Assembly (NCBI GenBank): GCA_026874595.1
Contig: CM049321.1
Location: 46,739,797 to 46,803,796, forward strand
Direction of reading: 5' to 3'
Source of the DNA: Sipunculus nudus
Taxonomy: Eukaryota > Annelida > Sipuncula > Golfingiida > Sipunculidae
Length of the DNA: 64,000 nt
The notes beneath the pieces were generated by a model. The model was not told the origin of the DNA and did not search any database. It saw nothing but the letters and a program-made list of their open reading frames with translations. This document shows, in pieces, positions 36,148 through 47,899 of the stretch (positions within the stretch are counted from its first letter, which is position 1; each line of letters begins with the position of its first letter). The translations under genes and the position numbers were made by a program.

Positions 36148-38305
36148 AGAGAACCTTCATGTACAATAGGTGTATTAAGGCGACACATGTATAGCATACC
36201 CAGAAACGACACTTTCACTTTTTTTCAGCATTATTTTCCTTTACACCAAATGGAATTATTTGCGGAACATTTTACTGTTTAGTTAAAAATTACGAATATT
36301 AATATATATCTGGAGTTTTTCGTGGAAACTGCAAATGTAACATATAATCTTTTTTTATTGATTTTCGCGTTTAACATATATCAGTCACGTAATTGTTACT
36401 TGTATTGGAAAATGTCGATATACTCTAGTTATTATGGGGACTCAGGAGACTAAATGTATGGTGTATTCATGTCTTCCTAACGAAAATGACATGAAATGCA
36501 TACCAGGCTTTAACATATGTTTTCGCACATACTTAAGTGTTACTCCATGGAGTAATCCTACCTTGTGTGCATGTATAGATATATGACGATGGCATTCGTC
36601 TAGTGCGCTGCACCAAGCTGACTCACAGTGAATACTTGGGAAAAGCGAACATGTCGACGTTACATACAAAGGGTGAGTTTACTAATAATTACACGAAATA
36701 CATGGGGCGACAGGATGGTAAATCAGATATTATTCTGATCCCATGTTCTCAATAATACTTCGACGTTGATTGTGCTACACATTTCACGATTTCTTCAAGT
36801 AAAACGTCATAACCTTTTTTGTGATCACCGGTGTATGGTGAAAAATATTAATTTATGCATTACAGGCAATGACGCAATTGCATAAAGACGGAGTTTCCGT
36901 TTGGGACGTGAGTGCATATGCTTTTTCATATATTTATCATTCGCAGCCTAATAGTAAGATTGTGGGCTGTTTACCACAGTATGAAAAAAAAAAAACATGA
37001 CAGAAGACCACCGCGACGCATTCCTAGATATTGCTTACATCACAAGTCGAGTAGGCTTACCAGCTCGATCAGTTACCGTGCATTGCCTAATGAGTCGGAC
37101 TGTCACAGTTATATACCGCATTAACTGAGTCTGTTTGCTTTACAAAATCTAGTGCGAGTTTCAACTTCCTTACAATTAAGCTGCTCAAGGCGCCGATCGA
37201 CAAATATGCCGCACCACAGAGGTAAGTAGGTGTACTATTTTACATTTTCTATTTACGGCCATATTATCAGCCTGCAGTTAAATGGTCCCGGCAATAAAGA
37301 TTTCGACTCCAAGGAAACTATGATGGTAACGGCAAGTTAAAGCTAGTGGCACATTAAACAATGTATTTTCACTGCGCTGGTTAAAACTACGCGAAGGAGC
37401 GAATATAGAATACCTCGCGTAATATTGTAGATCCATCTACGGTTAAACAATGCAGTTATTTCAGATCTCCATTTTAACCGCTACTTTGTACAGCAAGATT
37501 CTCTGGATCCCATCACCAGGGCTTGCACAGGAAAAACAGCAGTAATTAGAACAATGAGTCAGCGGTAGTGCATTGTGCATCCTGCGCTATGTTTTAAATC
37601 CGCTATACCCTGCCCTCATCGGGATTTGCCCTGTGTCAGCAGGCTGGTGTTGAAAACCCCACAAAACTGGCTAAATAAAGCAGCGGTAAAAACGAATAAG
37701 ATCTGGGACGACTGCAGTGTATATATATGCGTGAGGAGTGTACTACAGTATTTATATTTGCATGCTTCTCTGGGATTATTTTTTAAAAGGTGTAACAGTA
37801 TAACAAGACAAGATCTTTTGGTTACAACCTGAGTGCAAATTAATGCCTTATGATAACTTTGCCTTGAATTTGTATGAGGTATGACAAAAAAAAAAAAAAC
37901 TAACAATCCACAAAGAAAGTGGGTTGAGACAGTCGAAAAAACAGTTAACGGTTGCGGAGAACTGTGAGATAAACAAGCTGTTCGCAACGGCTCTCGCAAC
38001 CATAGACATGAACAGTCTAAGGAGCGTACTGTCCTGCTGAACTTCATTGCTGCCATCCATGGTCTATGGGCATGTAAAGAACGCAACATCTGCATTTATA
38101 TTTTGGCCGAAAGTTATTCATAAAGAATGTTCTTACAGTAATGAAAAAAAAACATGCAGACACATGCCCTTGGTTGAACTACAGCAAGTTTATACTAGTG
38201 ACGGGCTGACGATCGATTACAATCGATAAAGCGTCGGGTTGTTACAGACGACCTGATGACCAAATTGCAATTTTTTTTGCACACAACTTGGGTTTTACAT
38301 ATATC
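36142..38305. other. Gene-poor interval
   Basis: A moderately long minus-strand frame (38095-37616, 159 codons) lies over unremarkable sequence with T runs. It shows no recognised domain or splice signals, and I do not call it a gene. Confidence 0.35.
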
Positions 38306-38306
38306 T

Positions 38307-38309
<3 letters not shown>

Positions 38310-38369
<60 letters not shown>

Positions 38370-38370
38370 A
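38310..38370. repeat. TA microsatellite
   Basis: A (TA)n run. Confidence 0.9.
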
Positions 38371-38509
38371 TTGAGACGAGGAAAGGTATGCTTTTATATA
38401 TATTATGCAAGCTAACTAGAAAACGTGTTTTCTAAAACTTAATTCATAAGTTACTAATAAGATATATAGACTTTAGAATTATGTCATTATTACCTGCATG
38501 TAGGCACAT

Positions 38510-38855
38510 CTCTAGAATCCCATTCCCGTTTCGGACTCCATGCTAGGGCAATACCCCATGGTTTCTGTCGTTTTATATCCGCGGATTAACCAGGCCCGGT
38601 GACTACTGAACCTGCGGGCTCTGAGTGTGTACCAAATGCTGGGTCATACCACTGAGGAACCTCCGAAAGGCGCACTCATTTGTGAGTGAAACTCGGCCGT
38701 TCGGCATGGGTTCCCATTAAGCCTGCAAAGCTCTCACCCTAGGAGGAGACCGAATAGGAAAAAAAACCTCAACGCATCGGCTGAGATTTGAACTAACGAT
38801 CTCCCGGCTTTGAGTCCTGTGGTCTGTCCCTGAGCCACAGACGCCGGTTAAAGTC
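38510..38855 (-). mobile_element. tRNA-derived SINE, minus strand
   Basis: Reading from 38855 down, the sequence starts CCGGCGTCTGTGGCTCAG (A box in GTGGCTCAGGG). The B box is at about 38795-38785 (TAGTTCAAATCTC). A GC-rich body follows with GGTCTCCTCCTAGGGTGAG and a GGGTATTGCCC block. It is far more GC-rich than its surroundings. No clear target duplication was found, and the family differs from the SINE at 3278. Confidence 0.75.
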
Positions 38856-38859
38856 CATA

Positions 38860-40770
38860 CTTCTAAACAAAATAGAATAAAACTTTGCTTTTATAAGACT
38901 TTTAAGTAACTATATTATAATGCAGCTAATATCTAAGATACCTGTATGAGAAAAATAATACATAATGTATACTTATAATAAGTAATGGCCAAAAACGTTA
39001 TGATTCTATCACTATTGATTTGACTTATCACATATATCTCCTAACAGAGTACAGACAAAAATGAAACTAGTTGTTTTAAATAAGTTTGTTATACCTTTTT
39101 TAATGTTTATTGGCATTCATATATTGAGCAGTCGGCAACAGAGACTGGGCATGAATTTGGCGACTTTATTTGCGTAGGTAAATTAACCAAAGTCCTTAAA
39201 TTGTAGATTTCATGCTTTCTCTCAGTGTTGGTAACCTTGCCGGTGTAAAAAGATCTGAGGCAAACATTATCTAGTGTGATCAATACGTAGACATAAATAT
39301 CTTATTTTAAACCATAGTTGAAATTTAATACTTTTCTGGGGAACTAGTGCAAAATGTCGTTCAGTTTGTACTGCCTCCTGCTTTGGGTCAAATCATAGAA
39401 GGGCAAATAAAAAATAAATAGAAAGGAACAGTGATTTCAGTTGTTTTTGGCTGGTTATAATCTGGTGGCCTACGCTAAAATTGAATGATATTAAGAATTT
39501 GAAGGGCCATATTGATAGTCAGAGAGCGATGTGGCTGTCGCTGTCGTGGATGCATTTCCATTTTTTTCCTCGCGTTCTCCTCAAATGCCTTTTTAAAGAT
39601 GGAGAGCAAAGCTAGGGTGAGATTCAACACTTCCTGGGTAAAATTGAGGAACCGAAATTTTGCTCTGTTAACCAGAAAGTAGAAAAAAAACATTCGGAAA
39701 ATATATTTTTTTCCCAAATAACTGAATGTGATTCCGGGGGAAAATGGCTGAGTGGCGGTTACGTGCCCGTGATGAATAATGATCATTGGATGTAAACACT
39801 ACCCTTGTAAGCTGAATGTTTATCGAAAAGTTGCTTATTTTCTTTAAACAGATAACATGATTGTAAACTGTTCGAATCGCTATTTTTTTTTATAAAAATA
39901 AGATGTAGAAAAATATGTTCTAGTGAGATAACGTTGATTGCAGAATCGGGATTACAGTTACAAATGTGTCGGAACCTTGACATGCTCCTGTGTGCCTGTA
40001 TTAATCTTATACTAATTAAAAATGAATGTGTACCTGTCATATCCGTATTCTCAAATATCCAAACAAATGTCGTCTCCCAAAACTATTCGGATATTTGAGG
40101 TTTTACTGTATATATCGTATTTGACATTTCAAATCAGACAAAAGTAAATTGGACCAGGTTTAATTGTTGTTCTAATCTGATAATTGTTTCCCTTATCAGC
40201 CGTTCTAACTGTCACTATGATCAAAGCCTGCAGGATATCTTTCTTCTTGTGTGTCTCATGACTGATAAGCATATAGCTAAGTATAACCAACCTTATCATT
40301 CTTGAGTGGTGATCTTTCATTTTGGATGACTATCGCATAATTTCAATCAAGTCAACGGCGATAAGCTGAGGTTCCCACATAAATGTCCGTTTCTTAAGAA
40401 CTCATGATAACACAAATCGCGCACTTCATCTTGATAAGAATGTTTTAATGTTAGTCAACTGCAGTGCTCTAGCACACATCGCATCTCATTAGTTATACAC
40501 TCGCATTGGTGCAGAGTTTGGACCTAGTACATAAACGAGCTTTGCGCTTGTGAGTATCACCTCTGTATTCCTGTCATCTTGCGTCAGTTTATTTTATGTT
40601 GGTTCTATTCAAATAGTATATTTAAGGAAAATGTGTTCCAAATAATCCTATGTGAATTGTCTCCAGTAACACGACAACACTTCTGTTATTTTTTCAAAGT
40701 GTATATAATTTTCCACGCACAACTGACTGTATACAGTTATTTTTTTGTATAGTGTAGCATCTACATAGAG
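38860..40770. other. Gene-poor interval with one possible pogo/Tigger-like end
   Basis: Near 40040-40111 a CAAATATCC / GGATATTTG pair forms a hairpin ending at an ACTGTAT tip. Read on the minus strand this is TACAGTAAAACCTC, similar in style to pogo/Tigger termini. No transposase is visible. Nothing else here is supported. Confidence 0.35.
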
Positions 40771-40966
40771 GTTGTATGATAAACAATATCAGCGAACATG
40801 AAATTCTCTGCTGGCCTTGTGGCTGTCTTATATAAGTGCACACTGTCACACCCCTGCCTGTATCCTTTTATTGGTAGCATAATCTGTTATCTGCTCTTTG
40901 CTGTATTGCATGTTTATAGTATAAACGTAAAGACTATTGGTGGGTAATGGTTCCGTGTACTAACAT

Positions 40967-41176
40967 GGATTATTGTTCCACGGCTTGCACATTATACTTA
41001 TAAATGGTAGTATTATCTAGTTTATTGATTTATATTTTGATATATATTTTAAGGAATAGCACACTTTTTTTAGGATTATTGTTCCACGGCTTGCACATTA
41101 TACTTATAAATGGTAGTATTATCTAGTTTATTGATTTATATTTTGATATATATTTTGAGGAATAGCACACTTTTTA
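40967..41176. repeat. 106-bp tandem duplication upstream of a predicted gene
   Basis: GGATTATTGTTCCACGGC starts at 40967 and again at 41073. The two copies are nearly identical through AGGAATAGCACACTTTTT. The second copy ends about 75 bp before the predicted start codon at 41251, so the promoter or 5' leader of that gene is duplicated. Near-identity implies a recent event. Confidence 0.9.
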
Positions 41177-41250
41177 GGGGCGTGCCCAGTTCCCGCAAGA
41201 GAATGAAAACGCGCACCGACAGTACGTTACATCAGACCCCGTACTAGAGA

Positions 41251-41293
41251 ATGAGGAACCAGACTTTGCTGATGCTCGCCATCTTGAGTGCAG
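41251..41293 (+). CDS. Cysteine-rich gene exon 1: signal peptide start
   Basis: ATG at 41251, 14 codons plus one base, donor GTGCAG before GTTAGATT. The hydrophobic core continues into exon 2, which supports the join. Confidence 0.6.
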
Positions 41294-42129
41294 GTTAGAT
41301 TGTGGAGAATTACAGGTCAAAAGGTTTTATTTTAAATGAAAACTAATAACTACCACATCGACAAAAATAATTAATATTATACCTCATTTATGTCACATTT
41401 GTTGTGCCTTTAAGATAATCAGATCTCTTCTTCATTCCTTTGTAGCTATTATATGCACCATGGCACGCAGGTTAGTTTATTTTACAGATCCGTAAAGAAA
41501 ACGTAACCTTAATATAAGCTGATGTAATCAGAACATAATTTATAATATGTCAGATAAAAATGGCATTCACTCACTTTTTCACTGACATCTGTGCGCGCAA
41601 AATTATATTTTCTGCTACAAAACGCTATTACTATATATAAATTGAATGATAAAAAATGTGCAAATGCCTACATACATAAAGCCTAAAACGTAGATTATCT
41701 GATCTGTCATTCCAAATTCTAAAATGTTATTCTTTTTCTTTCTTGCCTAGCGTACTTCGTCAATATGGATGCTTATTGACCTCAGAACCCAACAACGGTA
41801 CTGAATGTCAGTTATTTAGCTGTATGGACAACGTCACTGAATGTGGGAAATCAGGATTTCTCATGGGTTTTGGATACCGTTTTTGTACAAGATTCTCTAA
41901 ATTTCAAAAACTCTTCACTCAAGAAGTATGTATCAGAAAAACAGCCATTCAATATAACGTTCCATATGTTTACATTATATCAGAATTAAAACTGCTCCAA
42001 ACAAAAAAAAATCGCATATACATACTAATTGTAATTTAAGTTGTTTGATAAAATATATCTTGTGGAAAGGAAGATGTTAACAGAAATATCTCGTCAGTTC
42101 TTTTTGATATAATGGAAGTCCTGGATCAT

Positions 42130-42199
<70 letters not shown>

Positions 42200-44771
42200 T
42201 AGATATATATATATAGATATGCATATATATACATGTATTTTTACCTTTCAAATGCATTAGCTTTTTAATCATGTAAAGAAACAAACATATAATTACAAAT
42301 ATTCACAACATATAATAGCTATCTTTAGGATAGCCATCTCTGTTTAATTTTATATCCGTACACAAACTGGCGAGCTTTCCTTAATTCTGTATGGTTTATT
42401 ACGATCTGACAAAGGGGAAGGAATGGTCCGAAGCTGTTCAGGTATGCACGCTCAAAGAGACGCAGATGATGCTCTCAAACTCGAGCGCCACCTGCCGGGA
42501 ACTGATGGAGGATGGTCTGCATCGGATTGGTCAATGTTATAAAACGGTGGAGCCTGATATATGGGGCGTCCTACAGCACCAGCACAATCATAAGGCGTTA
42601 GCGCGTGTCGTGGATGCCAGCAGGCTCCCTGGCCAAGACAGCCAATTCATCATTAATCAGGTCACGTGACTTTATTCAAGTTTCCTGCGCAAGATATACC
42701 ACAATTAACTTGATTTTTTTCTAGCATTAATGTCCCAGATGCTGGGAGTCTGTTTGATACTGCCAATGCAGGGCGATGTATTAAGAAAATGTAAGAGCTT
42801 TCGTGTATTTAGGTATAGAGGGTATTAGGGTGATTCCACAAGGGTTGTCCCCAAACATAAAAAGGTACTTTCAACTAAAGCTAATTTATAGAATCATGCA
42901 AGGTGAGAGGGGTTAAACACGTAATGTAAGTTCCTCAATTTTATCAACCCGAATAGGATGATATTCATTCATACAATGCTAAACCTGGAAGCGGCGGACC
43001 GAGATTCTACTGGGGCAGAGAGATCCGATTTGTTTGGCGCAGTGGTTAGAGACAAAATGTGATGTATGTCAAGTCAGGTTCATCTACAGAAGAGCGCCGT
43101 TTTTTCGAATGCCGAATTTCCGAAAATTAGTTTTTTCCGAAATTTAAAATCGAGTACCTAAAATGTATTCGTATGTACGGAAAATTTTTCAAGCATGTGA
43201 ACATCTCAAATGACATTTGTTTGTAATAACGACTCAAAAAGGCCAGCAACCAGGTGTTTAAGCCAATTGGTGACCTAAACTAATTAGTTCTAAGGAGATG
43301 TTGTCTCCGGGCAAAGGTGTAAAATCTTCAGATAATCAGGCAACGCTAGGTTCCATATAACCCCAGAAAGCGTCTAAACAGTTTCTCCGAAAACAAATAC
43401 ATTATCAACCATATGTCATTTGTATTCAAGCAAGCATACTTCGTCGGCTAGGGCTGGAATGTACTTCAAAGTAAAGTAAGATATTTATTTAATGTATCAT
43501 CCAATTGGATTGTGATAGAGGAAAACCATAATGTGAGCATAATGTGTGCATTTTTGTCATTTTGCTTAATTTAATTTATTTCAGTTATGTATTGTATATT
43601 TTTATTGTGTGCTTTTTGCAAAGATGAAATACCCCTTTAGTAAGAGGCACGTTTGTTCATTCCTGATTGAAATGGGCAACCCGGACGCCTGGATGAGGGG
43701 TGGTGGTGTGCCGGGGGGGGGGGGGGGGGTATGGTGCGAGGATGGTATTCCACTGGGTGGTAAATTATCTCATTATTGCGTGAATGCCGCTGGATGTAAG
43801 GCAAAAGGAAATGTCATCTGGCAGATATCCGCCAAATATTTACATTTCGAACCTCGATTTACAAAAGACGCGAAATGCTCCTTATTGTCAAGTATGGTTT
43901 AGCTCTATTCAATGAACTAATCAATTTTAATGATGGTTTCCTTTTCAGATATCAGATATAGCTCGATCATGCTTGTATTTTTAATACAACAAGAGCCTTG
44001 GATCTGTGAAGGAAGTGAGAAGAAACATGCGTGAATTCCTTGCAACAATGCTAACAATTTTACCAAAGGAATCAATAAATGCACAAACCGGTATGTAACT
44101 ATCATCAGCAAAATATTACAGAACTACCGCCTTTTCATTTATGTATTATGTTTGACGCCCTCACTTCGCAGCCAAATGTTCTATATTGCCTCATGTTACA
44201 ACCAAACATTTCTCACCTAGAAATTGTCATTTCCTCTTACCCTCAGCTTTATATATGAGGGAGATTAGGTTTGCTTGGCGAAAGGAAATGAAACACGTGA
44301 AAGCTTTTTTCACGGGAAACTACTTCTGCTTTCCAGAGATACTGCCAGTAGAAAATCATCGTGAAGGATGGATTTAAAGAGGTCATCCTGCTATAAACAA
44401 CACGTTTCTTAATATTACTTACATTATAAGCTTCAAAACCAAGGCGTTATTATCTTTGATGATACTGTGATCGTCTGTCAATCTATTGATGAATATAAGA
44501 TTTGCTAGTGCTATGTGCTTTTTATAAGGCATAATATAACCCCTTAAATTTAATTTTTACAGTGGATTTCCGTACAAGAAAATTGAACAGAACACCAGCT
44601 AATGAAACCGCCTGCCTAAGATACGCAAAGGAAGGTGACTGTCGCTTCCTCAGATGTTTTCAGAAGAAGTTCCCGTGTGGTCGTGTCATGTCACCAAGTC
44701 ACGTGATGCACTTTGAGCTTCTCCTTTGTAATGAGTTGTCGTTCAACATCAGTTTATTCCCGTCCCAGGAT
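41251..44771 (+). CDS. Secreted cysteine-rich protein gene, partial model
   Basis: Exons at 41251-41293, 41446-41470 and 41751-41925 have clean GT/AG borders and join in frame (phases 1, 2, 0). They give a signal peptide ([20 protein letters not shown]), then a module with five cysteines spaced C-x11-C-x4-C-x6-C-x13-C. A fourth likely exon (42442-42660) and an exon at 44563-44771 follow. The latter repeats the cysteine module as C-x8-C-x4-C-x6-C-x16-C. Exons between 43.6 and 44.4 kb are uncertain, and the phases of the last exon do not yet close with the fourth, so at least one exon is missing. The product is secreted or membrane-anchored; function unknown. Confidence 0.6.
41446..41470 (+). 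CDS. Cysteine-rich gene exon 2: 25-nt microexon
   Basis: The acceptor is CCTTTGTAG before CTATTATA and the donor is GCACGCAG before GTTAGTTT. It completes the signal peptide (AIICTMARS across the borders). Confidence 0.6.
41751..41925 (+). CDS. Cysteine-rich gene exon 3: five-cysteine module
   Basis: The acceptor TTCTTGCCTAG has a strong pyrimidine tract; the donor is CAAGAA before GTATGT. The exon encodes [19 protein letters not shown] and on through CMDNVTECG to [15 protein letters not shown], with two N-glycosylation sequons (NGT, NVT). The cysteine spacing matches the exon at 44563. Confidence 0.7.
42131..42236. repeat. TA microsatellite in an intron
   Basis: A (TA)n run with a few interruptions. 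Confidence 0.9.
42442..42660 (+). CDS. Cysteine-rich gene exon 4, likely
   Basis: The exon has 73 open codons between GCTGTTCAG and a donor CAG before GTCACG, phase 0 on both sides, matching exon 3. It encodes [26 protein letters not shown] and [18 protein letters not shown]. The open frame extends upstream to 42391, so an alternative acceptor before GGGAAGG (42415) would also keep the frame. Coding-like GC content supports it; homology is unknown. Confidence 0.55.
43020..43075 (+). other. Possible truncated tRNA-like SINE head
   Basis: TTGGCGCAGTGGTTAGAG at about 43034 resembles an A box. No B box follows, so the call is weak. Confidence 0.25.
43710..43900 (+). other. Coding-like patch within the cysteine-rich locus
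   Basis: After a G homopolymer (about 43716-43728) the plus strand stays open through [36 protein letters not shown] and DAKCSL. Cysteines and composition fit an exon of the surrounding gene, but I see no clean acceptor and the G run makes the frame unreliable. Confidence 0.35.
44234..44377 (+). other. Coding-like patch, possible terminal or alternative exon
   Basis: The acceptor TTACCCTCAG near 44247 precedes [20 protein letters not shown] and [11 protein letters not shown], with a stop at 44375-44377. Its relation to the exons on either side is not resolved. Confidence 0.3.
44563..44771 (+). CDS. Cysteine-rich gene later exon: second five-cysteine module
   Basis: The acceptor is ATTTTTACAG and the donor is CAGGAT before GTAAGT. 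The exon enters in phase 1 and leaves in phase 0. It encodes [26 protein letters not shown] and [20 protein letters not shown]. The C-x4-C-x6-C core is identical in spacing to exon 3, which argues that both belong to one repeated domain family and probably one gene. Confidence 0.65.
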
Positions 44772-45179
44772 GTAAGTCAAAGTAAACACATAAATATACA
44801 AAACACACTTTCACCAACAGGCGAAATGTCCAGGCACTGAATTTAGTGATCCTGAAAAAGGTGCACCAAAAAGTAGCTAGGTGTATGTTAACCTTCCAGA
44901 TAACAATATAATACAGTCGAACCTCTCTTAATGGATACATAATATAACACGGCCACTTTAATAAAGTTGGTACCTTTAGGTATTCCTAATTTTGTTTGAT
45001 TTTATTATATTTAGCAAATGGGGGCATCACCTCTATATGTTGTAAAATGGATAATTTGCACAATTTAATATTAAACTTCATGGATTTTTCTATTTGAAGA
45101 TTTTCGTATTCAGATATCTTGAGCCTTATCAATTTAATTTTTTTTATTTCAATATACTTAAATATTAAATACTTGTTAA

Positions 45180-46045
45180 CTACAAATAATAATGATCAAA
45201 CAAATGAACAAAGTAGATAAAACAAATCTGTTAAGGTTTTCTCAAATGTGTCTTTAAGGTAATTTACAGATTTGGCTGCTTTAGATGTACACAGATTCAA
45301 TTTGGGTGCAGTACAGTGAAGGGCATTACAATTAGCGGACTTCTCTTTTATAAGTGTTGCAACACGACTCTTCCTACCAATCATAATGGCTGCACCATCT
45401 GACCCCAAAGCCAATGAGTTTATCAAATGGAATCTTCTTCTCTGAAAAAAACTACATATATTTTCAAATATAACTTCAGATGTGCATGTAACATCACTTA
45501 GAGTCAAGTTACCAATGAAGTGGGTTTCTGGATCAAAATCTTGACCCATAAAATGTGTGTATATAACAAGTTTTTTTTATAGTAATGTCTGTACTCTTAT
45601 CCATCAGCAGGGTGAAAAATTGACTGTTCCTCATCCTATCAAACAAGTCCTCCTGCAGACATTCTGCAATGGAATGCTGAAATTCCTCTGCTGTTTTTCT
45701 AGACTGGTAGGTTGCATCGTCTCCGACATTCAATATAGAAGTGTCACATCCCTGAAGTTTCAGCAAATTCATCAAAGATATGTACTTGTTTGTGGCTATT
45801 TGTTCTTTAGCTAACCAGCAGGCATTTCTCATAGCCTTACAGACAGATTCGTGTTTTTTTTTCCATTACAGTGTTTGATGCCACAGCAGAATCATTCCTC
45901 AACAATAAAGCTTACACCGCAGACTGATGTTCACTACTGGCAGCATGTAGGCTCAGTGTTGAAGTCCTTAAGTTTGTACATCCATCTGTAGAAGTTAATG
46001 GGTTGATTCGTTTGCTTTTAAGACATACATGGCAACGCATTCCAC
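45180..46045 (-). pseudogene. hAT-like transposase relic (ZNF862 / DUF4371 type)
   Basis: The minus strand starts with a zinc-finger-like MRCHVCLKSKRINPL and a matching histidine pair in STLSLHAASSEHQSAV. A stop and a frameshift follow near 45860-45900. It then reads MRNACWLAKEQIATNKYISL, FFTLLMDKSTDITIKKTC, another frame change, FDPETHFIGNLTLSDV and LALGSDGAAIMIGRKSRV. The DKSTDI and GSDGA blocks are typical of the DUF4371 RNase-H-like region of hAT-derived proteins such as ZNF862. The C-terminal dimerisation domain is absent. Multiple breaks make it a pseudogene. Confidence 0.82.
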
Positions 46046-46159
46046 CCTTAATGCTTGTTCTCAGCCATGTATACGGCTGTAGCCAACAACTCAGAAATTT
46101 ATGGTGCTTCTGCTTTTAAGCTGGTTTAGTACCACTAGTGCTGTGTTTTTTAACCAACA

Positions 46160-46760
46160 AAGGTAGGATTGGTGGCAGGAGTGCTGACACCAGTAGTGAC
46201 AGGAGTGCTGGAACCAGCTGTGGCACCGGTTGTGGCAGTAACGGTGGCATCGGTAGTGGCAGGAGTTGTGGTACCAGTAGTGACAGGAGCGCTGGAACCA
46301 GTCGTGGCACAGGTTGTGGCAGTAACAGTGGGATCGGTAGCGGCAGAAGTTGTGGAACCAGAAGTGGCACCAGCAGAGACAGGAACACTGGAACCAGTCG
46401 TTGCACAGGTTGTGGCAGTAACGGTGGCATCGGTATTGGCTGGAGTTGCGGAACCATAGTGACAGGAGCACTGGAACCAGTCGTGGCACAGGTTGTGGCA
46501 GTAACTGTGGCATCGGTATTGGCAGAAGTTGTGGAACCAGAAGTGGCACCAGCAGAGACAGGAGCACTGGAACCAGTCGTGGGACAGGTTTTGGCAGTAA
46601 CGGTGGCATCGATAGTGGCAGAAGTTGTGGAACCAGTAGTGGCACCAGTAGTGACAGGAGTGCTGCAACCAGTCGTGGCACAGGTTATGGCAGTAACGGT
46701 GGCACCAGTGGTGTTTTGGTCCCGTTAGTGGTAAGAGTGGTGGCAGAAGACTCAGAGGTG
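46160..46760. repeat. 96/84-bp coding-like minisatellite (Thr/Ser/Pro-rich on the minus strand)
   Basis: The landmark GGAACCAG-like site occurs at 46210, 46294, 46390, 46473, 46569 and 46665, spacings 84, 96, 83, 96 and 96 bp. The 84-bp units lack one 12-bp piece. All but one spacing are multiples of three. The minus strand reads TTPATTDATVTATTGATAGS-like mucin repeats, while plus frames give Val/Ala- or Gly/Ser-rich text. One unit is 83 bp because of a missing G near 46456, which breaks the long frame. Confidence 0.85.
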
Positions 46761-47125
46761 GCAGCTTCAGGGATACTTTGGCCGGTTTCATCATCATCGC
46801 CTGAATTCAAAAGACTCTTTTTACAAAGTTATTCTATATTTGTCATTTTCAATAGAATAAGTTTTCTGGTAATTATTTTAAAACAGAGTTTTATAATTAT
46901 GTAAATAAAGTAAAATTTAACAAAATGGTATTACTTAATTAAAAGACAATTCTTAATGACTATAATGTTAAATATCAATATATGCTTTACTTTTTAGCTG
47001 TTAATAATCATTTAATTATTATATAGAACTATTCTGAAAAATAGGCATTTGTCTCTGGATCTAATCGCTGAAAACCCTAATAAGAAAGTAAATGAGCAAA
47101 CAATGAACTAAAGATTTCACATTTT

Positions 47126-47156
47126 TAGCTCAGGTGACTATAAGTCATCTGAGCTA
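47126..47156. repeat. Imperfect palindrome at a repeat terminus
   Basis: TAGCTCAGGTGACT and AGTCATCTGAGCTA face each other around a 3-bp centre. Just downstream is a CGTCCGTCCGTCTGTCCG tract, a combination that looks like the end of an interspersed repeat. Confidence 0.65.
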
Positions 47157-47199
47157 TAGTCATGGTCCGTTGTACGTCGTCCGTCCGTCTGTCCGTAGA

Positions 47200-47885
47200 T
47201 GTGGCACGTTTTGAAACCGTAAGACCTAGGAATCTAAAATTCGGCATAATGTTAGATGTCCCCAAGATCTCCTACCAAGCCGAAAACTGGGTCTTTGCCA
47301 CTTCGTTCCTTCGAGAAAATAAGGAAAAACCTCATTTTCTTATTAAAACGTATTTTTACACTTCAGGACTGCCTTATATCAAAACCACTCATCTGTTTTT
47401 CCTCATATTTACCATTAATAATTGTCTATATTTAACCTATGTACATGCCCGAAATTAGGTCAGTACTATGTAATTTAGAAAACAATTATGGGCCCAAACA
47501 TAAGCACTTTTAAAATTTTGCCCAACTTTGACCATGGCACTTTTTTTTTCTTATAAGTACATTTGGTTTGATTTTCACAACCAGTTTACATATGAATTTT
47601 ATTTGATGACTTTTGAAGTTTGAAAGCATAAGCTTAAAATATAGTCTAGCTATTGAAGATTTTTTAGAGGCGTTAATGTATTTGTATTTTCCAGCATCAT
47701 GACCCCTTACTACAGCTTTGCCTGGTAATCCAAAAATTGGCATAATGTTAGATGTCCGAAAGATCTCCTTCCAATTCAAAAACTGGGTCTCTGCGACTTT
47801 TTTCCTTTGAGAAATTAAAGAAAACCTCATTTTTTTTATTAGAATCATTTTTACACTTCACGAATGCCTAATATCAAAACCACTC
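47200..47885. repeat. Two diverged direct copies, about 496 bp apart
   Basis: GGCATAATGTTAGATGTCC begins at 47243 and again at 47739. Each copy continues through AAACTGGGTCT, CCTCATTTT, ACACTTCA and AATATCAAAACCACTCA-like text. With the palindrome at 47126 this is probably one interspersed repeat with internal tandem structure. No coding potential is recognised. Confidence 0.75.
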
Positions 47886-47899
47886 ACTTATTTTCTTCA

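Noticed and set aside
37616-38095. A 159-codon minus-strand protein
   Set aside because: Composition is unremarkable, it contains a T-homopolymer-encoded Phe run, and there is no motif or splice context.
44910-45000. A pogo/Tigger-like transposon end (ACAGTCGAACCTCTC near 44912)
   Set aside because: Suggestive tip only; I found no partner end or target duplication, so it is not called as an element.
46138-46904. Long plus-strand Gly/Ser-rich and Val/Ala-rich open frames
   Set aside because: They are alternative readings of the 96/84-bp minisatellite, where all three-fold periodic frames stay open. No start context or splice support favours the plus strand.
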